Source: Vibrio sp. 10N (GTDB taxonomy: Bacteria > Pseudomonadota > Gammaproteobacteria > Enterobacterales > Vibrionaceae). Taken from it: a DNA stretch of 64,000 nt. The stretch's first letter is position 1. Each line of letters opens with the position of its first letter. The stretch covers positions 1,240,001-1,304,000 of the forward strand of contig NZ_BTPM01000001.1 in assembly GCF_036245475.1 (NCBI RefSeq). The letters run 5' to 3'. Positions 16,982 through 25,074 of this stretch are shown here, piece after piece. The translations under genes were made by a program, and so were the position numbers. Below the pieces are notes generated by a model. It was not told the DNA's origin. It ran no database searches and saw only the letters and a program-made list of their open reading frames with translations.

Positions 16982-18736
16982 ATGACTGAGTATATTTCTG
17001 TTTTACCAGAGCTAGATGCACTAGCGATCAACCCCGACATTGAAATAAAACTGGATAGCGGCGAGCTGACTTGCTGTTATCACAGCGTACTAACTCGACC
17101 TTTGTCTTCTCAAACCGCATTACTGCGCTTTGAAAATCAAGTAGAGACTCGCGCACAGTTATTGGGTGATGGGTTTCAAATGTTGTGCCAAACCGCTGGC
17201 TCGCCAAATGCCTTAGTGGATGTGGGTCGTTGTCCTGACAACAATGCCAGCTACCGACTCTACCCATCAGAGGCTCCAAAACGGTTCTACAACTATTTGG
17301 TGGTGGAGCAGTCAACTGGCTTTCAGCTTTACGGCTTTACCTCTTGCCATCGCTTCGCGGGTTACTTCCTAATTGAACCTACACGCCATGGAATAGATGT
17401 CGTGGCGTACTTGGATGGCGAAGAGAGTGAGCCCCAGTATTGGGAAACCAACCAGCTTGAATCACTGACGGTCATTCATGGTAGTAGCTTAGATAGCGTC
17501 TATGAACAGTACGCGCAGCGAATTGCTAACCATCATCCCGTTCGAAATGGTGCAAACCAAAATAGTCCCATCGGCTGGTGCTCTTGGTATGCCTATTACG
17601 CTGAGGTGACCAAAGAGAATGTTATCGACAATACACGCATCATGAGCCAACAACTCAATGATCTGCAATGGGTGTTACTCGATGACGGCTATCAGGCGTT
17701 TATGGGCGACTGGCTGTCACCTTCAGATAAGTTTGATGGTGGCGTGCAATCACTGATCGCAGAGATCCGTGCTAACGGTAAGAAACCTGCGATCTGGCTG
17801 GCGCCATTTATTGCTCAAGCCGAATCGGAGGTTTTTCAGCAGCACCCTGATTGGTTTTTAAGACACCCATCTGGTGAATTGTTGAAAGCGGAAGACATCA
17901 CCTATGGCGGCTGGCGCTGCACACCTTGGTACATTTTGGATGCGACTCATCCAGAAGTACAAGCACACCTCACTCGTGTTGTTAAAGTCATGCGCGAGGA
18001 GTGGGGTGTTGAACTATTTAAGCTGGATGCCAATTACTGGGGGACGTTGAAAGGCTGTCGATATCAAAAAGGAGCGACAGGTATTGAAGCCTATCGTCTT
18101 GGTATGGCTGCGATCAATGAAGGGGCAGGCGATGCGCTAGTGCTTGGGTGCAACGCGCCGATGTGGCCATCTTTGGGTTTGGTGGATGCGATGCGTGTTT
18201 CTGACGATGTCGAGCGTCACGTTCACCGTTTTGAACAGATAGCCAAAGAGACGTTTTATCGTAGTTGGCAACATCAGCGTTTATGGTTGATTGATCCTGA
18301 TTGTGCGACGTTCACCTCGCTTGCGAATCAAGGTGCCGATCGCAGTGCGTATGAGTTCCATCGTGATGTCTTGCTTGCTGCTGGTGGTTTATTGCTTTCT
18401 GGAGACCCGCTACCAGAGCTGACGCCATTTGCTAAAGAAACATTAGCGCGCCTTATTACTCGACAGCAGCAAACCAGTCGCGCCTCGGTATTCAGTTCAC
18501 TGACACTTAATCATGCGACGCTTAAACTGTCTGAAGAGCGCCGTTTGCACTGTTTGTTTCACTACAATGACGTGGTGAGTGAGTACACCCTCACCACGGA
18601 GTTTCCAAGTGATTGGTATGATTTTTGGACAGGAGAGAAACTCAATCAAGAGCCGGTACAAATACAGATAGTGCCCATAAGCCAAGGCTTAAGTAGCCGA
18701 GCTGTTGTGTCGATCGTGCATTTGCCGCAAGCATGA
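16982..18736 (+). CDS. Alpha-galactosidase, GH36 family
   Basis: A 584-residue cytosolic glycosidase (no signal peptide) that should release terminal alpha-galactose from melibiose- or raffinose-type sugars. It has an N-terminal beta-rich part (1-190) and a melibiase TIM barrel starting at IGWCSWYAYY (about 198). The barrel includes WVLLDDGYQ, the KLDANYW motif with likely nucleophile Asp349, and RVSDDV with the likely acid/base Asp408/409. The gene stands alone: no permease, PTS or LacI/AraC regulator is adjacent. It converges on the metal transporter with 8 bases between stop codons and no obvious terminator, so antisense overlap is possible. Confidence 0.88.
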   Translation: MTEYISVLPELDALAINPDIEIKLDSGELTCCYHSVLTRPLSSQTALLRFENQVETRAQLLGDGFQMLCQTAGSPNALVDVGRCPDNNASYRLYPSEAPKRFYNYLVVEQSTGFQLYGFTSCHRFAGYFLIEPTRHGIDVVAYLDGEESEPQYWETNQLESLTVIHGSSLDSVYEQYAQRIANHHPVRNGANQNSPIGWCSWYAYYAEVTKENVIDNTRIMSQQLNDLQWVLLDDGYQAFMGDWLSPSDKFDGGVQSLIAEIRANGKKPAIWLAPFIAQAESEVFQQHPDWFLRHPSGELLKAEDITYGGWRCTPWYILDATHPEVQAHLTRVVKVMREEWGVELFKLDANYWGTLKGCRYQKGATGIEAYRLGMAAINEGAGDALVLGCNAPMWPSLGLVDAMRVSDDVERHVHRFEQIAKETFYRSWQHQRLWLIDPDCATFTSLANQGADRSAYEFHRDVLLAAGGLLLSGDPLPELTPFAKETLARLITRQQQTSRASVFSSLTLNHATLKLSEERRLHCLFHYNDVVSEYTLTTEFPSDWYDFWTGEKLNQEPVQIQIVPISQGLSSRAVVSIVHLPQA

Positions 18737-18744
18737 ATGCAGGC

Positions 18745-19980
18745 TTACATTTCAAATAAGCCGTAGTAACTGTATCCAACAATAAGTGCTGGTAGTGCGG
18801 AATATAAGGTCGCTGCCAGCGCTGCTTTTGGCGCTAATGCAATAGCCGGAAATAGTGCATCACCATCATTAGAAAGCGCATTGGCGATTTGCGCAGACAT
18901 TGGCATGACACCAGAAATATATAAACTGGTAACCAGTATTTGCGGCCCGCAGCCAGGAAGTAACCCCACCAGCATGCCGACCAATGGCATATACACGCCG
19001 TATCCGCATAGCGACGCTGCCATATCAATGTGCGCGAAGTGAATCGACAGCTCGAAAGCGAGAAATGCAACAATCACCCAAGCGCTAACAAAGTGCGTAT
19101 CTTGCGCTGCTTTTTGCATAGGATGTGACGTGGGGGTTTTGTCATCTTCGGCTACCGTACTTTGATAGTCATGGATTTCTTTGGTAAATGCCCATAAAAA
19201 CATCATCACGACCGCGAGAATAGCGCCAGTCCATTCAATGCTACCGTCGGAGATACCAAGTACTGCGTTGATATCGACTTGAAATGACATTGCAAACGCT
19301 ATCACGGTAGCAGGCACAATGAGCCAGGTCCAAAATAGACCTTGCAAGTTGATGGCTCTGTTTTGTAACGGAGTCGCGTCGCTGCTAGCGTTTGAGCAGC
19401 AGCTCTGGGATGAGGTAAAACGGCTCACCATTGTGCTGACATGACTTTCTGAAGGCGGTCTTAGGAAATCTTCAGCATGGATGCGGTTGACGACAAGCCC
19501 CGTTATCGCGCCAACGATGACACCGAGCACCATCATACCTGCACCAACCCCAGGTTGACTCGCGATCAGTAAGAAGGCGGCATCGCCCATCGTTGCTGTG
19601 AGCACCGCGACGACAGAGCCAAACCCGACTCGGCCAGTAACAAACTGAGTGGTGACAATAATTGCCCCGCCGCAACCTGGCAATGCACCCAACATTGAGG
19701 AGAACAAGACCTGATAGCTAGGGGATTGATGATAGAGTTCGACAACTCGGTTTTTGCTCGACATCATCCGCGCAACTTGGTGATACACAACCAAAGTGAA
19801 AGCGACATAGCAAGAGACTGCCCAGAAGGCATCGGCGAGGGCATTCATAGTGGCGTCACGAGTTGCACTGCTAATAAGCAGTGCCGTAAGTGCAACGGGC
19901 AGCACTAAGCGCTTGTATTTAGGTTTAAACTGGTCAATGTTGAGACCATTAAGGATAGTGGGACTTTTCACCAGAAACAT
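18745..19980 (-). CDS. Putative Mn/heavy-metal transporter (10-TM, ArsP_2-like)
   Basis: A 411-residue polytopic membrane protein with about ten hydrophobic segments. Two halves carry matching motifs: GALPGCGGAIIVTTQF near residue 100 and GLLPGCGPQILVTSLY near residue 345, an internal duplication with a Cys in each. A loop holds SSQSCCSNASSD. This pattern is that of the putative manganese/10-TM heavy-metal exporter family (DUF2899/ArsP_2), whose transport activity I infer only from the family name. The ATG at 19980 is chosen because GGTG lies 6 bases upstream; a TTG at 19998 is the alternative. Two Fur boxes sit 20-61 bases upstream. The divergent neighbour encodes a Mn-dependent enzyme. Confidence 0.82.
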   Translation of the reverse strand: MFLVKSPTILNGLNIDQFKPKYKRLVLPVALTALLISSATRDATMNALADAFWAVSCYVAFTLVVYHQVARMMSSKNRVVELYHQSPSYQVLFSSMLGALPGCGGAIIVTTQFVTGRVGFGSVVAVLTATMGDAAFLLIASQPGVGAGMMVLGVIVGAITGLVVNRIHAEDFLRPPSESHVSTMVSRFTSSQSCCSNASSDATPLQNRAINLQGLFWTWLIVPATVIAFAMSFQVDINAVLGISDGSIEWTGAILAVVMMFLWAFTKEIHDYQSTVAEDDKTPTSHPMQKAAQDTHFVSAWVIVAFLAFELSIHFAHIDMAASLCGYGVYMPLVGMLVGLLPGCGPQILVTSLYISGVMPMSAQIANALSNDGDALFPAIALAPKAALAATLYSALPALIVGYSYYGLFEM

Positions 19981-19999
19981 TGTCGTCACCAAAGTCAAA

Positions 20000-20041
20000 T
20001 GAGAATTATTATCGAGTATATATTAATGATAATAATTCTCA
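20000..20041. promoter_or_regulatory. Inverted pair of Fur boxes
   Basis: TGAGAATTATTATC (20000-20013) and its perfect inverse GATAATAATTCTCA (20028-20041) are separated by 14 bases. TGATAATAATTCTCA differs at one position from the 7-1-7 Fur consensus TGATAAT-N-ATTATCA. The sites lie directly upstream of the metal transporter and 160 bases from ppaC. Fur is the best candidate regulator; a Mn-sensing Fur homologue is also possible. Confidence 0.8.
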
Positions 20042-20200
20042 ATTGTAATTATGGGGTTTGTTTACACAATGTGAGGACGAAAGAATCATGGGAATCACGC
20101 ATCAACCGATGACAAATCGAGAAAATCAGGTAAAGTATCGCCCCTGTGAGAGTAATACAGGCGAACTCGCCTGAATGATCAGAATTAGTTAGGAAGCAAA

Positions 20201-21106
20201 ATGATTTTAGTTGTCGGTCATAAAAACCCAGATAGTGATAGCATTTGTGGTGCACTTGTTGCTGCAGAACTTCTAAAAGCTCGCGGTCTTGAAGCGAAGC
20301 CAGTTCGTCAAGGCGAGATTAACCGTGAGACGCAACACATTCTTGCAACAGCAGGCGTTGACCAACCAGAACTACGCACAAGCGTTGCTGGTGAAAAAGT
20401 TTGGCTAGTAGATTACACCGATCTAGCGCAAGCACCAGACGATATCAACGAAGCAGAAATCCTAGGTATTGTTGACCACCACCGTCTAGGTGATGTGATG
20501 ACAGTAAACCCTCTTGAAGCTTGGATCTGGCCTGTAGGTTGTACTTGTACCATCCTATTTAACCTATTCAAGATGGAGCAAGCAGAGATCACTCGCCCAC
20601 TAGCGGTTCTAATGATGTCTGCAATCCTATCTGACACAGTAGGTTTCGCATCTCCAACTTGTACTCAAAAAGACAAAGATGCGGTTCTAGAGCTAGCACA
20701 AATCGCTGGTGTTGAAGATCTAGACGCGTTCATCAAAGATCTATTGATCGCTAAAACAAACATCGAAGGTCTATCTGCTGCTGAACTAGTAGAAAAAGAT
20801 CTTAAAGCTTACCCATTCAACGGTCGCGATGTGGTTGTTGGTCAGGTTGAGCTTGCGACACTTGAGCAAGTTGATGGCATGATCGAAGCGCTAGAAGCTG
20901 ACCTAACTCGTCGCTGTGAAGAAGAAGGTCTGGCGTTTGCTGCTGTGATGCTTACTGACATCACAACCGCTCAAACTCGTCTAATCTACAAAGGTGAGTG
21001 GGCTGAGAAACTGGTTAAGCATGAGAAAGATGGCATGCTGATGATGGAAAATACACTAAGCCGTAAGAAGCAAGGCTGGCCTTGGCTGCAAAACGAGCTC
21101 GTGTAA
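20201..21106 (+). CDS. ppaC: Manganese-dependent inorganic pyrophosphatase
   Basis: A 301-residue family II pyrophosphatase of the DHH superfamily. It hydrolyses pyrophosphate in the cytosol and needs Mn or Co. The metal-site motifs are GHKNPDSDSIC (7-17), the DYTD segment near 72, the DHH signature in IVDHHRLGD (about 89-97), and the C-terminal substrate-binding SRKKQ (about 286-290). No CBS or DRTGG insert is present, so it is the short, unregulated form. TAGGAAG precedes the ATG. The codon choice looks optimised, suggesting high expression. Head-to-head placement with a Fur-controlled metal transporter may reflect shared Mn physiology. Confidence 0.95.
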   Translation: MILVVGHKNPDSDSICGALVAAELLKARGLEAKPVRQGEINRETQHILATAGVDQPELRTSVAGEKVWLVDYTDLAQAPDDINEAEILGIVDHHRLGDVMTVNPLEAWIWPVGCTCTILFNLFKMEQAEITRPLAVLMMSAILSDTVGFASPTCTQKDKDAVLELAQIAGVEDLDAFIKDLLIAKTNIEGLSAAELVEKDLKAYPFNGRDVVVGQVELATLEQVDGMIEALEADLTRRCEEEGLAFAAVMLTDITTAQTRLIYKGEWAEKLVKHEKDGMLMMENTLSRKKQGWPWLQNELV

Positions 21107-21125
21107 TCTTTCACTGAGTTTGATA

Positions 21126-21172
21126 GAGCCCTAGTTACCGTGACGAAACGTCATAGGTGCTGGGGCTTTTTA
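21126..21172 (+). terminator. ppaC terminator
   Basis: A long imperfect stem: outer arms AGCCCTAG and CTGGGGCT, inner arms ACCGTGACG and CGTCATAGGT, then a T-run. Confidence 0.7.
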
Positions 21173-21236
21173 TTTCCGCTATCCTAAAGTTAAACTTAAT
21201 CCCTAGAGTTATAAATAATCAAAAAGGCGCGCTGCA

Positions 21237-21623
21237 ATGGCATTAGAACAACATCAAATTGATGAAATCTCTCGTTACGATGAAGAGAAGAGACTGAAGT
21301 ACAGTGTGAAAACCATGGTGCAAGAACGTCAAATCTGGATTCTGACGGACGAGCACGGTTGCGTGATGCTCAACACCGAAGATGAAGATTGCGTGCCAGT
21401 ATGGCCACATCAAGAGCTGGCTGAGCAATGGGCCACTGGTGAATGGGATAACTGTAAAGCTGAAGCGATTTCTCTAAACAAATGGCACAGCCGTTGGACA
21501 TATGGCTTAGAAGACGATGAGCTAGCGGTGGTGGTGTTCCCAAATCAAAATGAGGAAGGCGTTGTGCTATTCCCAGAAGAGTTTGATTTTGAGCTTAAAA
21601 AGCAAGCCAGCAAAGCGCGTTAA
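21237..21623 (+). CDS. DUF2750 family protein
   Basis: A 128-residue acidic cytosolic protein. The pattern IWILTDEHGCVMLNTEDEDCVPVWP followed by a Trp-rich WATGEWDNCKAEAI and a C-terminal VVVFPNQNEEGVVLFPEEF-type segment fits the DUF2750 family as I remember it. These proteins have no known function. It stands alone between ppaC and a PAP2 phosphatase gene, with AAGGCGC upstream of the ATG. No membrane or export signal is present. Confidence 0.8.
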   Translation: MALEQHQIDEISRYDEEKRLKYSVKTMVQERQIWILTDEHGCVMLNTEDEDCVPVWPHQELAEQWATGEWDNCKAEAISLNKWHSRWTYGLEDDELAVVVFPNQNEEGVVLFPEEFDFELKKQASKAR

Positions 21624-21724
21624 TTACAGGTGTGAATAAACCGTAATCAGACATTTCACACAGTAGGCAGAAAATAAAACATAGGGTAGACTTATCGGTT
21701 CTATTTCTCTGCTTACTGTTTGTT

Positions 21725-22258
21725 ATGTCGCGACTTTTGTTACTTCTCTCTACCTTTGTGTTCTCCTCTTTTACTCATGCTTCAAGTAAAGAAGCTTGGG
21801 ATACATTCAGCGACATTGGTGCCTATGGCCTAGTGGGACTTGCAGCGGCAATGCCTGCCTATCAAAAAGATTGGCAAGGTGTTTGGCAAGCTGGTCTCAG
21901 CGTGGGCTCGGCTTCTGCTATCGGCCTTATTGGTAAACATACCATTGACGCCCCTCGTCCAGACGGCAGTGATAACAAAAGCTTCCCTTCAAATCACACT
22001 GCGAACGCCTTTGCTTCCGCTACAACACTGTATATCCGTCAAGGGTGGCAAGTGGGTCTACCAGCTTATGGAGTAGCCGCTATGGTTGGCGTAGGGCGTG
22101 TGCAAGCGGATAAGCACTATTGGCGAGACGTAGCAGCCGGTGCTGCTCTTGGCGTATTGACGGGCTGGGTGTTTACCGACAAGTTAGATGAAAATTTGCA
22201 GGTGGTGCCTTATGCTAGCTCTCGTTCGGCTGGCGTGTCGTTGACCTATGTTTGGTAA
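21725..22258 (+). CDS. PAP2-family phosphatase, secreted/periplasmic
   Basis: A 177-residue protein with an N-terminal signal peptide (about 1-19). The three phosphatase motifs of the PAP2 superfamily follow: KHTIDAPRP (motif 1), PSNHTANAFA (motif 2, His as general acid) and GRVQADKHYWRD (motif 3, with the nucleophilic His). A likely substrate is a lipid diphosphate or an unknown phosphate ester in the envelope. It is shorter and less hydrophobic than six-helix PgpB-type enzymes, so it may be soluble or loosely membrane-bound. The ribosome binding site is weak. The gene converges on the dsDNA-mimic gene, with a hairpin between. Confidence 0.83.
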   Translation: MSRLLLLLSTFVFSSFTHASSKEAWDTFSDIGAYGLVGLAAAMPAYQKDWQGVWQAGLSVGSASAIGLIGKHTIDAPRPDGSDNKSFPSNHTANAFASATTLYIRQGWQVGLPAYGVAAMVGVGRVQADKHYWRDVAAGAALGVLTGWVFTDKLDENLQVVPYASSRSAGVSLTYVW

Positions 22259-22271
22259 TCTACCAGCCAAT

Positions 22272-22297
22272 AAAAAGCCCAGCATAGCTGAGCTTTT
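22272..22297 (+). terminator. Terminator after the PAP2 gene
   Basis: AAAGCCCAGC/GCTGAGCTTT stem with one mismatch, a three-base loop and a short T-run. Confidence 0.65.
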
Positions 22298-22315
22298 AAA
22301 CGATTGGAGATAGCG

Positions 22316-22633
22316 TTAATCACGCTTCCATAGGATATGGCAGAACTTATTGTCAGGATCACGGCTTACCAGTAAGCGCGCAAACACATCATCTAAGACA
22401 TCGTTTTCTTCGTTCACAAGGCCAATGCGTACTTCTGCATAGCTTTCGTCAACGTCAAAGCCAACGTGCTCCACCCAATCCGCGCCAGTCTCAACAATCT
22501 CCGCTGCACCGCGGTCATCAAACTGCGCAGTGAATAGGATCACGTCGGCTGCTTCCAGATTATCTGGTGCCATTTCTAGGAAGATATCGTATGCCGCTTC
22601 AATCACGTCATCGTATGAAATTAGTTCTGACAT
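22316..22633 (-). CDS. HI1450-family dsDNA mimic protein
   Basis: A 105-residue, very acidic protein. Asp and Glu are spread through the sequence (for example DDVIEAAYDIFLEMAPDNLE and VNEENDVLDDVF), as in the HI1450/YciU family, whose structure presents a negatively charged surface resembling double-stranded DNA. The partner is thought to be a DNA-binding protein such as HU. It lies 3 bases after the efpL stop on the same strand, so the two genes are co-transcribed and probably translationally linked. There is no further gene in the operon. Confidence 0.9.
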   Translation of the reverse strand: MSELISYDDVIEAAYDIFLEMAPDNLEAADVILFTAQFDDRGAAEIVETGADWVEHVGFDVDESYAEVRIGLVNEENDVLDDVFARLLVSRDPDNKFCHILWKRD

Positions 22634-22636
22634 AAA

Positions 22637-23203
22637 TTACGCTCGGTTCATGTATTTACGTTCTGCAGTGTTGATCACTACACGGTCACCTGTTGCGATG
22701 TACTCAGGTACTTGCACAGTTAGGCCTGTTGATAGACGAGCTGGCTTAGTACGAGCAGAAGCTGATGCACCTTTAATTGAAGGGTCAGTTTCTTCGATCA
22801 CTAGCTCAACAGACGATGGTAGCTCAAGGCCAACTGCACTGCCGTTTACTAGGATAACTTGAACGCCTTGCGTGTCTTCATTGATGAACAGTAGATCATC
22901 TTCGATTTCATCGTGCTTAAACGTGAATTGGCTGTAGTCTTCGTTATCCATGAAGATGTACTCATCGCCATCAACGTAAGAGAAGGTCACGTTACGCTTG
23001 TTCATTTCTACCGTTTCAAGAGTGTCATCTGATTTGAAACGCTCATCAACTCTTGAGCCTGTTGCTAAATCAGTACAACGTAGCTTGTAGATCTTTGCAC
23101 CGCCACGGCCACCTGGAGTGGTGACTTCGATATCTTTGATTAGCAACGTTTTGCCATTTGACTCAATCGCAAAACCTTTTTTAAGCTCACTTGCCTTAGG
23201 CAT
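22637..23203 (-). CDS. efpL: Elongation factor P-like protein EfpL (YeiP)
   Basis: A 188-residue three-domain EF-P paralogue that binds ribosomes stalled at proline-rich sequences. The tip of the domain I loop reads TTPGGRGG with Arg33, as in EfpL/YeiP, instead of the modified Lys/Arg of true EF-P; the loop is also longer than in EF-P. The C-terminal domains show the family SYVDGDEYIFMD and TGLTVQVPEY segments. A GAAGGAAAT ribosome binding site precedes the ATG. It heads a two-gene operon with the dsDNA-mimic gene. The ordinary efp gene is not in the window. Confidence 0.93.
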   Translation of the reverse strand: MPKASELKKGFAIESNGKTLLIKDIEVTTPGGRGGAKIYKLRCTDLATGSRVDERFKSDDTLETVEMNKRNVTFSYVDGDEYIFMDNEDYSQFTFKHDEIEDDLLFINEDTQGVQVILVNGSAVGLELPSSVELVIEETDPSIKGASASARTKPARLSTGLTVQVPEYIATGDRVVINTAERKYMNRA

Positions 23204-23303
23204 GGACTATTTCCTTCGTTTTTTTGTTTAGACAGTCAATTATACGTTCGAAATCTAGGTTTGCTCAAGAAGGGAATGATGTCTCAACCACCACAATTCA
23301 ACG

Positions 23304-24143
23304 TTGAATCCCAAAATAGGCAATCGTAGAATAGGGAGATATCCAAACTGGCTAAGTAACGACGTGCAAAACCAAGTATCAACCCAATCGCCAATCCATC
23401 ATTCTATTCCTCAGCAGAGCTATGTTCCGGTCATAGAAGACTTAATCGCGTGTTTAAAGTCGGGACTGAAAGAGAACCTGCATAGCATTTATGTCTATGG
23501 TTCGGTGGCTAACGGAACGGCAATCCCGCATGTGTCGAATCTCGATGTGGTGTTGGTTACGCATGCGCCTTTCTCACCGAGCCAAAAATCACTGTTCAAC
23601 TCAATAAACTGGCGGTTTCAGAAAGACTTTCCTTTCGTGAAAGGCCTAGCAGTTCGAACGGCATTAGTCAGTGAAGTGGCCTCACTTTCTGCGCTATTCA
23701 CTTGGGGATTTTTGCTCAAACAGTGCTGCACCAATGTCTATGGTGAGGATTTATCAGAGTGCTTTGGTGATTACGTGCCGAGCTGGGAAATTGCCAAGCA
23801 GTGGAATATGGATATCGAGCAAAGCGCTGCCATGCTCAGAAAGGACGTCGCCTTGGCAGAAGAACCGTCCTCGCAAGTCGATGCTCAGCGTAGGCTGGCA
23901 AAGAAGCTACTCAGAGCAGCCTATGGTTTGGTGCTCCATAAAACCAAGCGCTGGTTAGATGACCCTTTGGAAAGCGGTCGAGTATTTCTTGAGTACTACC
24001 CACAGCGCGAGCAAACCGTTGAGCGCCTCGGTATTTTGCTTGGTAGACGGGTCATACCAAAACGCTCGGTTGTCGGCCTTGTGGATGACTTTGCTCCCTG
24101 GCTTGTCAAAGAGTATCAAAAGACCGAGTTTAAGATTGGTTGA
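23304..24143 (+). CDS. Nucleotidyltransferase-fold protein
   Basis: A 279-residue protein with a MNT-type nucleotidyltransferase core: YGSVANGT (G-S motif, about 65-72) followed by VSNLDVVLV about ten residues later. Normally the second motif is DxD; here the first Asp is Asn (N-x-D), so catalysis may be altered or lost. The C-terminal half is helical, with RRLAKKLLRAAYGLV, like HEPN-type or kanamycin nucleotidyltransferase-like tails. The start is uncertain: TTG at 23304 is the first option and GTG at 23364 the second, and neither has a clear ribosome binding site. No antitoxin-like partner is adjacent. It is followed by the repeat array. Confidence 0.65.
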   Translation: MNPKIGNRRIGRYPNWLSNDVQNQVSTQSPIHHSIPQQSYVPVIEDLIACLKSGLKENLHSIYVYGSVANGTAIPHVSNLDVVLVTHAPFSPSQKSLFNSINWRFQKDFPFVKGLAVRTALVSEVASLSALFTWGFLLKQCCTNVYGEDLSECFGDYVPSWEIAKQWNMDIEQSAAMLRKDVALAEEPSSQVDAQRRLAKKLLRAAYGLVLHKTKRWLDDPLESGRVFLEYYPQREQTVERLGILLGRRVIPKRSVVGLVDDFAPWLVKEYQKTEFKIG

Positions 24144-24289
24144 ATGAGCGCTATCATTTGGACAAATGTATCGGAAGACAATAAAGTTTGTCACTTCTGC
24201 TCTGTCAGTTCACTTGGCAGAGATTTATGTGAATCGACTAGAGCAAACACGCCTTTGCCTCATTTCGCGCTTCCTCCCCCCAAAAAATC

Positions 24290-24414
24290 ACTGTCATCCC
24301 CTTGAAAAAGGGGATCTCATGCGGCGCGTCGCGAAGCTGAATTACGTGACTTAGTCGAATATTTTCAGTCAATTACACGCGGTAAGAGATCCTCACTTTC
24401 GTGAGGATGACGGC
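24290..24414 (+). repeat. 125-bp repeat core, copy A1
   Basis: Starts CACTGTCATCC and ends GGATGACGG, a roughly inverted pair. It contains the hairpins ATCCCC/GGGGAT and ATCCTCAC/GTGAGGAT. It is identical over all 125 bases to copy B3 at 51423. The inner segment is the GCGGCGCGTCGCG type. Confidence 0.9.
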
Positions 24415-24531
24415 TATATGGGGTATGTTAGAAATGAAGGGATGTAGAGCATTTCTATCCAGAACCTTCGTGACGGGCACCTCTAGCTCAAAAATGCCCC
24501 TTTTCGTGTTTCACACCATCCTCAAAAAATC

Positions 24532-24656
24532 ACTGTCATCCCCTTGAAAAAGGGGATATCATTCAGCGCATCGTGAAGCTGATTTACGTGATTTAGTCGA
24601 AGATTTTCAGTTGCCTACACGCGGTGAGAGATCCTCACTTTCGTGAGGATGACGGC
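24532..24656 (+). repeat. 125-bp repeat core, copy A2
   Basis: Same ends and hairpins as A1 but with the inner TTCAGCGCATCGTG variant. One base differs from copy B1. The match to B1 continues through both flanks, about 256 bases in all (24492-24747 against 50898-51153). Confidence 0.9.
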
Positions 24657-24777
24657 TATATGGGGGTATGTTAGAAATGAAGGGATGTAGAGAACTTCTG
24701 TCGAAGGACGTGCTGACGCCTATCTCGGCAAACACGTCTTTGCCCCTTTTCGTGTTTCACACCATCCTCAAAAAATC

Positions 24778-24902
24778 ACTGTCATCCCCTTGAAAAAGGG
24801 GATCTCATTCAGCGCATCGTGAAGCTGATTTACGTGATTTAGTCGAAGATTTTCAGTTGCCTACACGCGGTAAGAGATCCTCACTTTCGTGAGGATGACG
24901 GC
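24778..24902 (+). repeat. 125-bp repeat core, copy A3
   Basis: TTCAGCGCATCGTG type; one base differs from B1 and two from A2. Its right flank has diverged from the other units. Confidence 0.9.
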
Positions 24903-25074
24903 TACGTGGGGCATGTTAAAAACGAGCGGACGTAGACTATTTATGTCCAAAAACGTTTCAGAAAGTGATCAAACTTTCGCTTTCAATAGCCCAATAATTT
25001 CTTGAAAAGGCGCGTTTCCGATCAAAGTTTGTTGTCCTCCTGCAAAATGCTATTGTTTGAACAAAACCTAGCAG

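Larger units (their letters stand above)
24144..25074. repeat. Repeat array A: three tandem ~245-bp units, no genes
   Basis: 931 bases without a gene. Three 125-bp palindromic cores (listed separately) are spaced 242 and 246 bases apart. The linkers share pieces such as ATGTTAGAAATGAAGGGATG and a GTGTTTCACACCATCCTC lead. Short open frames here are by-products of the repeat. Confidence 0.9.

Noticed and set aside
24166..24354. Open frame of 62 codons over repeat copy A1
   Set aside because: Its C-terminal half is the translation of the repeat and reappears at 51294-51488; it has no ribosome binding site and no family, so it is a by-product of the palindromic repeat.
24144..25074. CRISPR array
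   Set aside because: The repeats are 125-bp palindromic units with related linkers of similar sequence, not 24-40-bp repeats with unique spacers, and no cas genes are near.
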